From Roseateles violae (GTDB taxonomy: Bacteria; Pseudomonadota; Gammaproteobacteria; Burkholderiales; Burkholderiaceae_C), in contig NZ_JAUHHC010000005.1 of assembly GCF_030410485.1 (NCBI RefSeq), positions 595,203-659,202 of the forward strand: a stretch of DNA of 64,000 nucleotides, given 5' to 3'. Each line of letters starts with the position of its first letter. Within the stretch, counting starts at the first letter, position 1. The position numbers and the translations under genes were made by a program. The notes beneath the pieces are model-generated. The model made no database searches. It saw only the letters and a program-made list of their open reading frames with translations, and was not told where the DNA came from. Below are positions 51,762 through 59,630 of this stretch, piece after piece.

Positions 51762-53867
51762 ATGGCCAGCAACAGCAGCAGCCCCGCCGGCAGCCTAGAC
51801 GGCGCCGGCGTCCCCAGCTCCCAGGGCATCGCGGCAGAGATTGCCAAGATACGCAGCCTGGCCCTGGTGGGACCGGCCGGCGCCGGCAAGACGACATTGC
51901 TGGAGGCGCTGCTGCACCAGGCGGGCGCGATCGCACAGCCCGGCAGCATCGAACGCGGCAGCACCGTCAGCGATCACGATCCGCTCGAACGCAAGGCCCA
52001 GCATTCGCTGCATGCCTCGCTGGTCCATATGAACCATGGCGGCATCCGCATCCACGCGATCGACACGCCCGGGGCGCCGGACTTCATCGGCCAGTCGCTG
52101 CCGGCGCTGGAGGCGGCGGACACGGCCGTCGTCGTCGTCGATGCGCAGAACGGCCTGGAGCTGATGGCCTCGCGCATGCTGGATGCGGCCGCCCAGCGCG
52201 GCCTGTGCCGGCTGATCGTCATCAACAAGATCGATCTGCCCGAGCTGGACCTGCCGGGCCTCCTGACCCAGATCCGCGAACTGTTCGGCCGCGAATGCCT
52301 GCCGCTGAATCTGCCGGCCGAAGGCGGCGCCAAGGTGCTGGACTGCTTCTTCAACATCACCGGCCAGACCGATTTCTCCTCGGTCGGCCAGGCGCACCAG
52401 GCGCTGGTCGAGCAGGTCGTCGAGGTCGACGCGGCCTTTGTCGACCGCTATCTGAACGAGGGCGATGTCGACCCGCGCGAGCTGCATGCGCCGCTGGAGC
52501 AGGCGCTGCGCGAGGGCCATCTGATCCCGGTCTGCTTCACCTCGGCCAAGAGCGGCGCCGGCGTGGCCGAACTGCTGGACGTGATCGAGCGCCTGCTGCC
52601 GAACCCGAGCGAGGGCAACCCGCCGCAGTTCCTGCGCGGCGAAGGCGCCGAAGCCCAGCCGCTGCAGGCCAGCCCCGACCCGGGCGCCCATGTGCTGGCC
52701 CATGTGTTCAAGGTCAATGCCGACCCTTATCTCGGCAAGATGGGCATCCTGCGCGTGCACCAGGGCACGCTGACGCGCAACAGCCAGCTCTTCGTCGGCC
52801 ATGCGCGCAAGCCCTTCAAGGTCGGCCATCTGTTCATGCTGCAGGGCGGCAAGCATGTCGAGGTCGAGCAGGCGCTGCCCGGCGATCTGTGCGCGATCGC
52901 CAAGGTCGAGGAGCTGCACTACGACGCGGTGCTGCACGACGCGCCCGAGGACGAGCACATCCATCTGAAGCCGCTGGACTTCCCGGTGCCGGTGCATGGC
53001 CTGGCGATCAGCCCGGCGCGGCACGGCGACGAGCAGCGGCTGTGGGAGATTCTGTCGCGCCTGGTCGATGAGGACCCCTGCCTGAAGGTTGAGCGCGCGG
53101 CGCAGACCAACGAGACCCTGGTCTACGGCCTCGGCGAGCTGCATCTGCGCATGCTGCTGGAGCGCATGCGCGAGAGCTACAAGTTCGAGCTGCAGACCCA
53201 GCCGCCGCGCATCGCCTACCGCGAGACGATCTCGGCCCCGGCCGAGGGCCATTACCGCCACAAGAAGCAGAGCGGCGGCGCCGGCCAGTTCGGCGAGGTC
53301 TATCTGCGCATCGAGCCGCTGCCGCGCGGCGCCGGCTTCGAGTTCGTGGACGCGGTCAAGGGCGGCACCATCCCGGGCCAGTTCATGCCGGCCGTCGAGA
53401 AGGGCGTGCGCTCGGCGCTGGAGACCGGCGTGGTCGCCGGCTATCCGCTGGTCGATCTGAAGGTGACCGTCTACGACGGCAAGCACCATTCGGTGGACAG
53501 CAAGGAGATCGCCTTCGTCACCGCCGGCCGGCGCGCGCTGATGGAAGCCGTCAAGGAGGCGCGGCCGCTGGTGCTGGAGCCCATCGTGCTGGTCGAGATC
53601 AGCACGCCGGACGCCTCGATCGGCGACATCACCGGCGATCTGGCCTCGCGGCGCGGCCAGGTCAACGGCACGCGCACGACCATGCCGGGCTCCATCATCG
53701 TGCAGGGCCAGGCGCCGCTGGCCGAGCTGGCCAGCTACCAGACCCGGCTCAATGCGATGACCAGCGGCCAGGGCCGCTACACGGTCGTGCTCTCGCATTA
53801 CGAGCCGGTGCCGCCCAACCAGCAGTCGGCGCTTATCTCGGCCTACAAGGTGCGCGAGGAGGAGTGA
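51762..53867 (+). CDS. Elongation factor G-like GTPase with altered G3 motif
   Basis: A 701-aa translation-factor-like GTPase. P-loop GPAGAGKTT at 37-45, G3 DTPGAPDF at 102-109, G4 NKID at 155-158 and G5 TSAKSG are present, followed by EF-G-like domains II-V (HYRHKKQSGGAGQFGEVYLR near 500, then IPGQFMPAVEKGVRSALETG). True EF-G has DTPGH with a catalytic His; here it is DTPGA, and switch I lacks the RGITI Thr motif. This places it with the EF-G2-like paralogs. AAAGGAG precedes the ATG. GTP hydrolysis may be slow or activated differently; a role in stress or ribosome recycling is inference. Confidence 0.9.
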   Translation: MASNSSSPAGSLDGAGVPSSQGIAAEIAKIRSLALVGPAGAGKTTLLEALLHQAGAIAQPGSIERGSTVSDHDPLERKAQHSLHASLVHMNHGGIRIHAIDTPGAPDFIGQSLPALEAADTAVVVVDAQNGLELMASRMLDAAAQRGLCRLIVINKIDLPELDLPGLLTQIRELFGRECLPLNLPAEGGAKVLDCFFNITGQTDFSSVGQAHQALVEQVVEVDAAFVDRYLNEGDVDPRELHAPLEQALREGHLIPVCFTSAKSGAGVAELLDVIERLLPNPSEGNPPQFLRGEGAEAQPLQASPDPGAHVLAHVFKVNADPYLGKMGILRVHQGTLTRNSQLFVGHARKPFKVGHLFMLQGGKHVEVEQALPGDLCAIAKVEELHYDAVLHDAPEDEHIHLKPLDFPVPVHGLAISPARHGDEQRLWEILSRLVDEDPCLKVERAAQTNETLVYGLGELHLRMLLERMRESYKFELQTQPPRIAYRETISAPAEGHYRHKKQSGGAGQFGEVYLRIEPLPRGAGFEFVDAVKGGTIPGQFMPAVEKGVRSALETGVVAGYPLVDLKVTVYDGKHHSVDSKEIAFVTAGRRALMEAVKEARPLVLEPIVLVEISTPDASIGDITGDLASRRGQVNGTRTTMPGSIIVQGQAPLAELASYQTRLNAMTSGQGRYTVVLSHYEPVPPNQQSALISAYKVREEE

Positions 53868-53875
53868 GCTGAGGG

Positions 53876-54460
53876 CTATTTGGGCGCGGAGGCTGCCTGC
53901 TGCGCGCGGTACTGCTCCAGCTGCTTGAGCCACTCGCTCCAGTCCTTGGGCCCGCTCTCGTAGCGCAGCTTCAGGTTGTTCAGGACATTGCCCCAGGCGC
54001 GGTCGAAGTAGCCATAGGCCTTGTCCCATTCGCCGCCCTCGCCCCAGCCGCTGTGGTGGAGCGTGACCTTGGTGTGGGCCGCATCGACCGGCGCGAAGCG
54101 CACCACGACAAAGGTGCGCTGCGCCCGCGCCTCAGGCAGGCTGGGCGGCGCATTCCAGTCGAAGCTGAGCATCTTGTAGGGCTGCAGCGCCATGAAGCGC
54201 ATGTCGTCTGCGCCCTTCTCGCCCGGCTTGCCGTTCGGGTCGATATAGATCTGGAAGGCGCCGCCGACCTTGGGCTCGATCTTGGCGTCCGGCGCGAAAA
54301 AGCCGACGATGCCCTCGCGGGTGGTCCAGCTCTGCCAGGCCTGCTCCGGCGTCGCCTTGATGATCACTTCTTTATCAAGACTGCGCTCGGCCGCCTCGGC
54401 GGCGCCGCCCAGCAGAGCCAGGCACAGGACGGCAGGAAGAACGGGCTTCTTTATCTGCAT
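53876..54460 (-). CDS. Exported SRPBCC (AHSA1-like) protein
   Basis: A 194-aa protein of the START/SRPBCC fold, with a signal peptide (PVLPAVLCLALLGGAAEA). The domain begins SLDKEVIIKATPEQAWQSWT, typical of AHSA1/Aha1-like proteins, then KVGGAFQIYIDPNG, MLSFDWNAPP and TKVTLHHSGWGEGGEWDKAY. The fold binds hydrophobic ligands. Export is unusual for this family. GAGGAG precedes the chosen ATG at 54460. It is divergent from the HTH gene across 49 bases. The ligand is unknown. Confidence 0.88.
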   Translation of the reverse strand: MQIKKPVLPAVLCLALLGGAAEAAERSLDKEVIIKATPEQAWQSWTTREGIVGFFAPDAKIEPKVGGAFQIYIDPNGKPGEKGADDMRFMALQPYKMLSFDWNAPPSLPEARAQRTFVVVRFAPVDAAHTKVTLHHSGWGEGGEWDKAYGYFDRAWGNVLNNLKLRYESGPKDWSEWLKQLEQYRAQQAASAPK

Positions 54461-54496
54461 GGCGGCTCCTCGGCGCTTCGGCGATGAACGAGGCTT

Positions 54497-54502
54497 TATC
54501 AT
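54497..54502 (+). promoter_or_regulatory. Candidate -10 element giving a leaderless HTH mRNA
   Basis: TATCAT lies 7 bases before the ATG at 54510, so a start of transcription at or near the start codon would be expected. It is part of the TTTATCATA run (54495-54503), which resembles the TTTATC motifs seen 700 bases downstream. No convincing -35 is visible. Confidence 0.4.
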
Positions 54503-54509
54503 ACGGCCC

Positions 54510-55097
54510 ATGTCACCCCCGATCCGGGACACCGCCACGATCCGCCTGGACAACGCGCTGCTCCTGTTTGAAGAATTCGTCAGCGCGACGGTCAAGCATC
54601 CCGATGCCGCCACCCTGCGGGGCCTGGAAAGGCGTTTCGCGGAGCGTCTGCAGATCCAGCCGAGCTATTGGAGCCAGATCAAGAGCCGCAGCCGCCAGAT
54701 CGGCGAGCGCCTGGCGCGGCAGTTCGAGCAGCTGTTCCACAAGCCGCCCGGCTGGATGGACCATGAGCACAACAGCGCGCAGGCAGCGGCCGCCGGCAGC
54801 GTCGCACCGGCCGCCGCCGCAGCAGCGGCCGGCAACGCGCCTAGCGTGCCGCAGGACGATGACGAGCGCTTCATCGTCGGCCTGGTGCTGACCTATTACC
54901 GCCGTCATCCGCAGCGCGCACGCACGCGCCTGCTGGACCTGCTCGGCGAGGTGCTGACGCCCGAGCCGGCGCCTGCGATGGCGGCCCGGCCGGCGGCAGC
55001 GGCCCCTGCCCCGGCCGGCGCGGCCGACCAGCTGGACGAATGGCGCCGCCTGCAGCAGGGCGTCGCGCCGCTGAAGGCCAAGAAGCCGAAGCACTGA
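54510..55097 (+). CDS. HTH-containing hypothetical protein
   Basis: A 195-aa cytoplasmic protein. Residues about 40-75 (RFAERLQIQPSYWSQIKSRS, then RQIGERLARQFEQLF) look like a compact helix-turn-helix of the XRE/phage repressor type, with recognition-helix-like SYWSQIKSRSRQIG. Residues about 85-110 are an Ala-rich linker, followed by a second helical domain (DDERFIVGLVLTYYRRHPQRARTRLLDLLGEVL) and a Lys-rich end (KAKKPKH). I do not recognise a named family. TTTATCATA in front of its start and more TTTATC sites after its stop suggest self-regulation; this is inference. Confidence 0.75.
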   Translation: MSPPIRDTATIRLDNALLLFEEFVSATVKHPDAATLRGLERRFAERLQIQPSYWSQIKSRSRQIGERLARQFEQLFHKPPGWMDHEHNSAQAAAAGSVAPAAAAAAAGNAPSVPQDDDERFIVGLVLTYYRRHPQRARTRLLDLLGEVLTPEPAPAMAARPAAAAPAPAGAADQLDEWRRLQQGVAPLKAKKPKH

Positions 55098-55499
55098 TCG
55101 AGCGCGCGCCCGCTCGTCGATCGCGCGGCGGCTCCGCGCCGCCGGCGCGGGCCGGCGCACGCCCGTAGGCGACGGCGCCACACCCCCTAAATTGTTTATC
55201 AGCTTCGATAAAAAGCGCTTGCGCAAGATAATTGATCGTTTATCATTTGCGCAAGTTGCGGCGTTGTTCACCGCAATGAATCAAGTCTTCTCAACGCCTT
55301 GACCGGGCGCCGCCCGCCTCGCATCGCTCCCTCGTGGAGCGGCCGCCGGGGTCGGCCCAGCTCCCACCGCGCCGGCTCGCCGGCCATACGCCCCTTGTTG
55401 ATCGACGGCCCTCGTGGCCAGCCAGACGCTGCAGCGCCGCAGTGGCGCCGCCGCATTCCCGAAGAGCCAGCGAGGCCGGTCCTCGCGCAGGAGAGTCTT
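55098..55499 (+). promoter_or_regulatory. 402-base gap with AT-rich operator-like palindromes
   Basis: An AT-rich island (55190-55275) stands out in this GC-rich sequence. It holds TTTATC-N6-GATAAA (55195-55212) and a long inverted repeat, CTTGCGCAAGATAA (55218-55231) against TTATCATTTGCGCAAG (55240-55255), which pairs except for two extra bases. TTCGAT (55204) and GATAAT (55227) are 17 bases apart and could be a sigma-70 promoter for the small gene at 55500, leaving a leader of about 260 bases. The rest, 55280-55499, is GC-rich; I see no ORF of clear coding character in it. Confidence 0.55.
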
Positions 55500-55688
55500 A
55501 TGTCCAAGTTCATCGCTCCCCGTCCGCTGCGCCTGTCGCTGCGCACCAGCAAGCCGCGCAACCCGCTGGTCGGCCCCAGCCTGCTTCGCCAGGCCGGCCG
55601 CCACGCCGACGGCAATGCGCGCCAGGCGGCGCGTCGCGATCTGCTCAAGCAGATCCAGCAGCTCGGTCAGCCCGACCGCAGCCCCTGA
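55500..55688 (+). CDS. Small basic protein
   Basis: A 62-aa product with 14 Arg/Lys: MSKFIAPRPLRLSLRTSKPR, then GPSLLRQAGRHADGNARQAA, RRDLLKQIQQLGQPDRSP. It has no signal or membrane segment. AGGAGA precedes the ATG by eight bases. The composition suits a nucleic acid- or ribosome-binding protein, but I do not recognise a family. It sits behind the AT-rich regulatory region and 37 bases before another small gene. Confidence 0.6.
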   Translation: MSKFIAPRPLRLSLRTSKPRNPLVGPSLLRQAGRHADGNARQAARRDLLKQIQQLGQPDRSP

Positions 55689-55725
55689 ACCCTAGGCCGG
55701 CCCGAGCGCCGGCGCGGAGAACATC

Positions 55726-55977
55726 ATGAGACTGAGCGAACTGAAGGGCCCTGGAGACGAAGCCCTGGTCCACGAAGCCTGGCGCGGCCGCGCCGCCACC
55801 GCGCTGCGCGGGGCCAGCGCGATGCTTGATCGCCTGGCCGATGCGCTGGCCCGGGTGCAGGCCTTGCGCCGGCGCCGGCCCGAGCTGGAGTTCTATGCCG
55901 AGGCCGGCGCACCGGAAGGCGCGCTGTACATGGACGGGCGTCTGGTCGGCAAGCTGCCGGGCGTCCGGCGGCTGTGA
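55726..55977 (+). CDS. Small hypothetical protein
   Basis: An 83-aa product with a central helical, Arg/Ala-rich stretch (AWRGRAATALRGASAMLDRL, then ADALARVQALRRRRPELEFY) and a beta-like tail (GALYMDGRLVGKLPGVRRL). GGAG lies eight bases before the ATG. No signal peptide. The family is not recognised. It probably shares a transcript with the 62-aa gene upstream. Confidence 0.6.
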   Translation: MRLSELKGPGDEALVHEAWRGRAATALRGASAMLDRLADALARVQALRRRRPELEFYAEAGAPEGALYMDGRLVGKLPGVRRL

Positions 55978-56091
55978 TGCCGGTGCTGCTGCTCGCGCTG
56001 GGCACGCTGCTGATGCTTTCATCGACCTCCGGCCCGGCGGCGCCGGTATACGATGGGACATCGACATCCGCCCACTGCGGCCAGCGCCACG

Positions 56092-56940
56092 ATGAGCTCA
56101 TCGCCCCCGACCGCCATGCCGCCGCGCCAGATCCCGCAGGATCTGGCCGGCTGGACGGCCGCCCTCCGCGACGCCGAGATCCCGGTGCTGGCGGACACCG
56201 CCGCGGCGCTTGAGCTGCTGCGCCAGAATGAGGACGCGGTCGACGCGAACCGCCTCGGCGAGCTGATCGCCAACGATCCGCTGATGACACTGAAGGTGCT
56301 GGCCTACGCGGCCTCGCACCGCAGCAGCCGGCTGCTGACCGACGCCGAGACGGTCACGGCCGCGCTGGTGCTGATGGGCATCACGCCCTTCTTCCGCGAG
56401 TTCGGCTCGCAGCCCACGGTCGAGGACCGGCTGGCCCGGCAGCCCGAGGCGCTGGCCGGCCTGCAGCGCGTGCTGCGCCGGGCCGAGCGGGCCTCGCGCT
56501 ATGCGCTGGCCTTTGCCGCGCACCGGCTCGACCCCGACGCGGCGGTGATCCATAGCGCGGCGCTGCTGCACGACTTCGCCGAGATGCTCTTGTGGCTGCA
56601 TGCGCCGGAGCTGGCGCTGCAGATCCGCCAGCGCCAGCAGGCGGACCGGCAGCTGCGCAGCGCCGTCGTGCAGCGCGAGTTGCTACACATCGAGCTGGCC
56701 GATCTGGAACAGGCGCTGATGAAGGCCTGGCGCCTGCCCGAACTCCTGACCCATATCACCAATGACAAGCGCGCCAACGATCCGCAGGTGCTGTGCGTGA
56801 AGCTGGCCGTGCGCCTGGCCCGGCACACGGCCGAGGGCTGGGACGATGCCGCCATCCCCGATGATCTGCGCGAGATCGGCGAACTGCTGAACCTCAGCCC
56901 CGAGCACACGCTGAAGCTGCTGCACGAGTACGACGACTAG
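56092..56940 (+). CDS. HDOD-domain protein
   Basis: HDOD proteins resemble HD-domain phosphohydrolases but are mostly signalling proteins without the full metal site. The 282-aa product has the pattern LRDAEIPVLADTAAALELLR, LIANDPLMTLKVLAYAASHR near 65-84, VTAALVLMGITPFFREF and the central HSAALLHDFAEMLLWLHAP near 160-178. Several ATGs are possible (56053, 56092, 56116); none has a clear ribosome site, and I chose 56092 because the conserved part starts soon after it. It is convergent with the Lrp gene with 3 bases between them. Confidence 0.85.
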   Translation: MSSSPPTAMPPRQIPQDLAGWTAALRDAEIPVLADTAAALELLRQNEDAVDANRLGELIANDPLMTLKVLAYAASHRSSRLLTDAETVTAALVLMGITPFFREFGSQPTVEDRLARQPEALAGLQRVLRRAERASRYALAFAAHRLDPDAAVIHSAALLHDFAEMLLWLHAPELALQIRQRQQADRQLRSAVVQRELLHIELADLEQALMKAWRLPELLTHITNDKRANDPQVLCVKLAVRLARHTAEGWDDAAIPDDLREIGELLNLSPEHTLKLLHEYDD

Positions 56941-56943
56941 GTC

Positions 56944-57426
56944 CTAGAGCGGCAGCGCGGTGGTGTTCTTCAAGCGATCCAGCACGAAGCTGGTCTTGCA
57001 GTCCTGCACGCTTGGGTGCTTCAACAGGGTCTCGCTGATGAAGCGGGCGTAATGCGCCATGTCCTGCACGACGACACGCAGCAGATAGTCCATCTCACCG
57101 GTCAGCGCGGCGCATTCGACGACCTCGGGCCAGGTCTGCACGGCGGCGCGGAACAGGTCCATCGGGTTGCGCTTATGGCTCTCGGTCTGCTTCTCGAGCC
57201 GCACATTGATATAGGCGGTCAGGCCCAGGCCGACCCGCTCGGGCGGCACCAGGGCCACATAGGCGGCGATCGCGCCGGCCTCCTCGAGCCGGCGCACGCG
57301 CCGCAGCACCGCCGAGGCGGACAGATTGACCTGGGCGGCCAGCGCGTCATAGGTCAGGCGGCCGTCGACCTGCAGCGCCCGCAGAATGCGCCGGTCGATC
57401 GCATCGAGCTGGATTTCGCTTTCCAT
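56944..57426 (-). CDS. Lrp/AsnC-family regulator
   Basis: A 160-aa transcription factor: HTH near 5-60 (LDAIDRRILRALQVDGRLTY, ALAAQVNLSASAVLRRVRRL) and the RAM/Lrp ligand domain (VECAALTGEMDYLLRVVVQD near 105-124). It is divergent from hppD with a 119-base gap containing matching repeats, so it most likely regulates hppD in response to an aromatic amino acid or hydroxyphenylpyruvate. I chose the ATG at 57426 (MESEIQLDAID); the longer frame upstream is not typical of the family. Confidence 0.93.
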   Translation of the reverse strand: MESEIQLDAIDRRILRALQVDGRLTYDALAAQVNLSASAVLRRVRRLEEAGAIAAYVALVPPERVGLGLTAYINVRLEKQTESHKRNPMDLFRAAVQTWPEVVECAALTGEMDYLLRVVVQDMAHYARFISETLLKHPSVQDCKTSFVLDRLKNTTALPL

Positions 57427-57439
57427 ACGCGATATTTTT

Positions 57440-57493
57440 GCAGGATTCCTGCGTCTGCGGAAAAGGCTGCGCCTGAGTTCGCATGAATCCTGC
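57440..57493. promoter_or_regulatory. Lrp-type operator repeats between the regulator and hppD
   Basis: GCAGGATTCCTGC (57440-57452) is a perfect palindrome, and ATCCTGC recurs at 57487-57493, about four helical turns downstream. Two related sites in the divergent gap fit a multi-site Lrp/AsnC arrangement controlling hppD and the regulator itself. Confidence 0.5.
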
Positions 57494-57545
57494 GGGGAGC
57501 AGCGCCTAAAGTTCGGTGCTGACAAGACTTGCTGGAATCACTGCC

Positions 57546-58676
57546 ATGGCCACCTTCACCCCCTGGGACAATCCGATGGGCACCGACGGCTTCGAGTTCA
57601 TCGAATTCGCCGCGCCCGATCCGGCTGCGCTCGGCCGGTTGTTCGAGACGATGGGCTTCAAGGCCGTCGCCAAGCACCGCCACAAGAACGTGACCCTGTA
57701 CCGCCAGGGCGGCGTCAACTTCATCATCAACGCCGAGACCGATGCCTTCGCGCAGCGCTTCGCGCGCCTGCATGGCCCGTCGATCTGCGCGATCGCCTTC
57801 CGCGTCAAGGACGCCGCGCTGGCCTACCAGCGCGCGCTGGAGCTGGGCGCCTGGGGCTTCGACAACAAGACGGGCCCGATGGAGCTGAACATCCCGGCGA
57901 TCAAGGGCATCGGCGATTCGCTGATCTATCTGGTCGATCGCTGGCAGGGCAAGAACGGCGCGGCGCCGGGCCAGATCGGCAATATTTCGATCTACGACGT
58001 CGACTTCGTGCCCCTGCTCGACGCGAACGGCCAGCCGGTCGACCCGAACCCGGCCGGTCATGGCCTGACCTATATCGACCATCTGACGCACAACGTGTTC
58101 CGCGGCCGGATGAAGGAATGGGCCGATTTCTACGAGCGCCTGTTCAACTTCCGCGAGGTGCGCTATTTCGACATCGAGGGCAAGCTGACCGGCCTGAAGA
58201 GCAAGGCCATGACCAGCCCCTGCGGCAAGATCCGCATCCCGATCAACGAGAGCAGCGACGACAAGAGCCAGATCGCCGAATACCTGGACCTCTACCACGG
58301 CGAGGGCATCCAGCACGTCGCCCTGGGCACCGACGACATCTACACGACCGTCGAAGGCATGAAGACCGACGGCGTGGTGTTCCAGGACACCATCGACACC
58401 TATTTCGACTTGATCGACAAGCGCCTGCCCGGCCATGGCGAGAATGTGGCCGAGCTGCGCCGGCTGAAGATCCTGATCGACGGCGCCGCCCATCTGGACG
58501 CGCCGAACGAGCTGCTCTTGCAGATCTTCACCAAGGAAGTGATCGGCCCGATCTTCTTCGAGCTGATCCAGCGCAAGGGCAACGAGGGCTTCGGCGAGGG
58601 CAATTTCAAGGCCCTGTTCGAATCGATCGAGCTCGACCAGATCCGCCGCGGCGTGCTGAGCGACGCCAAAAACTGA
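57546..58676 (+). CDS. hppD: 4-Hydroxyphenylpyruvate dioxygenase
   Basis: It converts 4-hydroxyphenylpyruvate to homogentisate, in tyrosine breakdown. The 376-aa product has both VOC halves (DGFEFIEFAAPDPAALGRLF near 14; GLTYIDHLTHNVFRGRM near 174) and the iron ligands: His near 179 (DHLTH), His near 257 (IQHVALGTDD) and Glu near 339 (IGPIFFELIQRKG). It ends with the usual GEGNFKALFESIELDQIRRG. It stands alone in the window; the homogentisate genes are elsewhere. The Lrp-type regulator is divergent. Confidence 0.96.
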   Translation: MATFTPWDNPMGTDGFEFIEFAAPDPAALGRLFETMGFKAVAKHRHKNVTLYRQGGVNFIINAETDAFAQRFARLHGPSICAIAFRVKDAALAYQRALELGAWGFDNKTGPMELNIPAIKGIGDSLIYLVDRWQGKNGAAPGQIGNISIYDVDFVPLLDANGQPVDPNPAGHGLTYIDHLTHNVFRGRMKEWADFYERLFNFREVRYFDIEGKLTGLKSKAMTSPCGKIRIPINESSDDKSQIAEYLDLYHGEGIQHVALGTDDIYTTVEGMKTDGVVFQDTIDTYFDLIDKRLPGHGENVAELRRLKILIDGAAHLDAPNELLLQIFTKEVIGPIFFELIQRKGNEGFGEGNFKALFESIELDQIRRGVLSDAKN

Positions 58677-58691
58677 GCTGGCAAGCTCAGT
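58674..58691. terminator. Bidirectional hairpin between convergent genes
   Basis: CTGAGCT-GGCA-AGCTCAG forms a 7-bp stem in the 10-base gap between the convergent hppD and hydrolase genes, overlapping their ends. There is no T-run; a shared weak terminator or RNA-end structure is possible. Confidence 0.4.
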
Positions 58692-59565
58692 CCAGCAGCC
58701 GCAGCACGTCCTCGAAGACCCGGCGCTCGAACACCAGCGCCAGATGGCCGACGCCGGCCAGCGCGACCGCGCGGCTGCCGTCCAGCACCGCCGTCGGTGC
58801 CGGACAGACGATCTGGTCGGCGGCGCTGTAATAGCAGTCGAAGCCGGCGCCCGGCGCACGGGCTTCGCTGCCGGCCAGTTCGGCCAGCCAGGCGCTGCCA
58901 GGGCGCATCTGCCGCGCATTGAGCGCCGGCGAGAAGCGAGCCGTGAGGGTGCCGCCATGGGGCGAACCCAGGGTCAGCACGCGCTGCACGCGGCCCGGCG
59001 CGCCATGGCGCCGCCACCAGGCACGCGCGGCCAGCCCGCCCATGCTGTGGGCGACGATCAGCGGCGGCCGGCCGCTGCTGGCCGTGAGCCTTTGCACCGC
59101 CGCCTCGATCGCCTCGACATAGGCATCGATCGAGCCGAAGGCCGGCTCCAGGCTGAGGGCGATGAAGGGATGGCCGCGCTGGCGCAGCCGGCGCATCCAG
59201 CCATTCCACAAGCCGCGGTTGCAGGTATAGCCGTGCAGCAGCAGCACACCGCGGCGCTCGCCATGCGCCGGCACGAAGTCGGGCTCGCGATGCTCGGCAA
59301 AGGGCTGCTGCCAGCCGAACACCCGTTCGCAGACCCAGAGCTCGCGTGCCCAGGCGCGCAGCAGCGACACGATGCCATTGGCGCCGCGGTTGATGCGCAG
59401 AAGGCTCAGGAACATGCCCAGCATCACCAGGCCATGGAACCAGAACAGCAGGGCCGCCAGCAACAGGCCCAGCCCCGGCGAGCCGGCGCGCCAGCCGGCG
59501 ACGGCGATCGCCAGCGCGAGCAGCAGGCGCAGCAGCAGCTGCCAGCGTTGCAGACGTCCGTTCAT
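58687..59565 (-). CDS. Membrane-anchored alpha/beta hydrolase
   Basis: A 292-aa serine hydrolase with two hydrophobic segments at the N-terminus (LLLRLLLALAIAVAGWRA; LGLLLAALLFWFHGLVMLGMF). The hydrolase fold shows RRGVLLLHGYTCNRGLWNGW near 105-123 (oxyanion HG), the elbow AHSMGG near 170-175 with nucleophile Ser, and VALAGVGHLALVF near the end with catalytic His. It resembles triacylglycerol lipase-like and PGAP1-like proteins, probably an inner-membrane lipid esterase facing outward. The substrate is unknown. Confidence 0.88.
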   Translation of the reverse strand: MNGRLQRWQLLLRLLLALAIAVAGWRAGSPGLGLLLAALLFWFHGLVMLGMFLSLLRINRGANGIVSLLRAWARELWVCERVFGWQQPFAEHREPDFVPAHGERRGVLLLHGYTCNRGLWNGWMRRLRQRGHPFIALSLEPAFGSIDAYVEAIEAAVQRLTASSGRPPLIVAHSMGGLAARAWWRRHGAPGRVQRVLTLGSPHGGTLTARFSPALNARQMRPGSAWLAELAGSEARAPGAGFDCYYSAADQIVCPAPTAVLDGSRAVALAGVGHLALVFERRVFEDVLRLLD

Positions 59566-59630
59566 GCGCCCAGTGTAGGAGCAGCCCCGCAGGCACAATC
59601 GCAGCCTGTCCACCGCCCCAACCATCAGCC

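Noticed and set aside
55974..56213. 79-codon frame starting MMPVLLLALGTLLM
   Set aside because: It has one hydrophobic segment but then overlaps the HDOD gene by 120 bases in a frame with poor, Arg/Pro-rich composition; coding is unlikely though not excluded for the first 30 codons.
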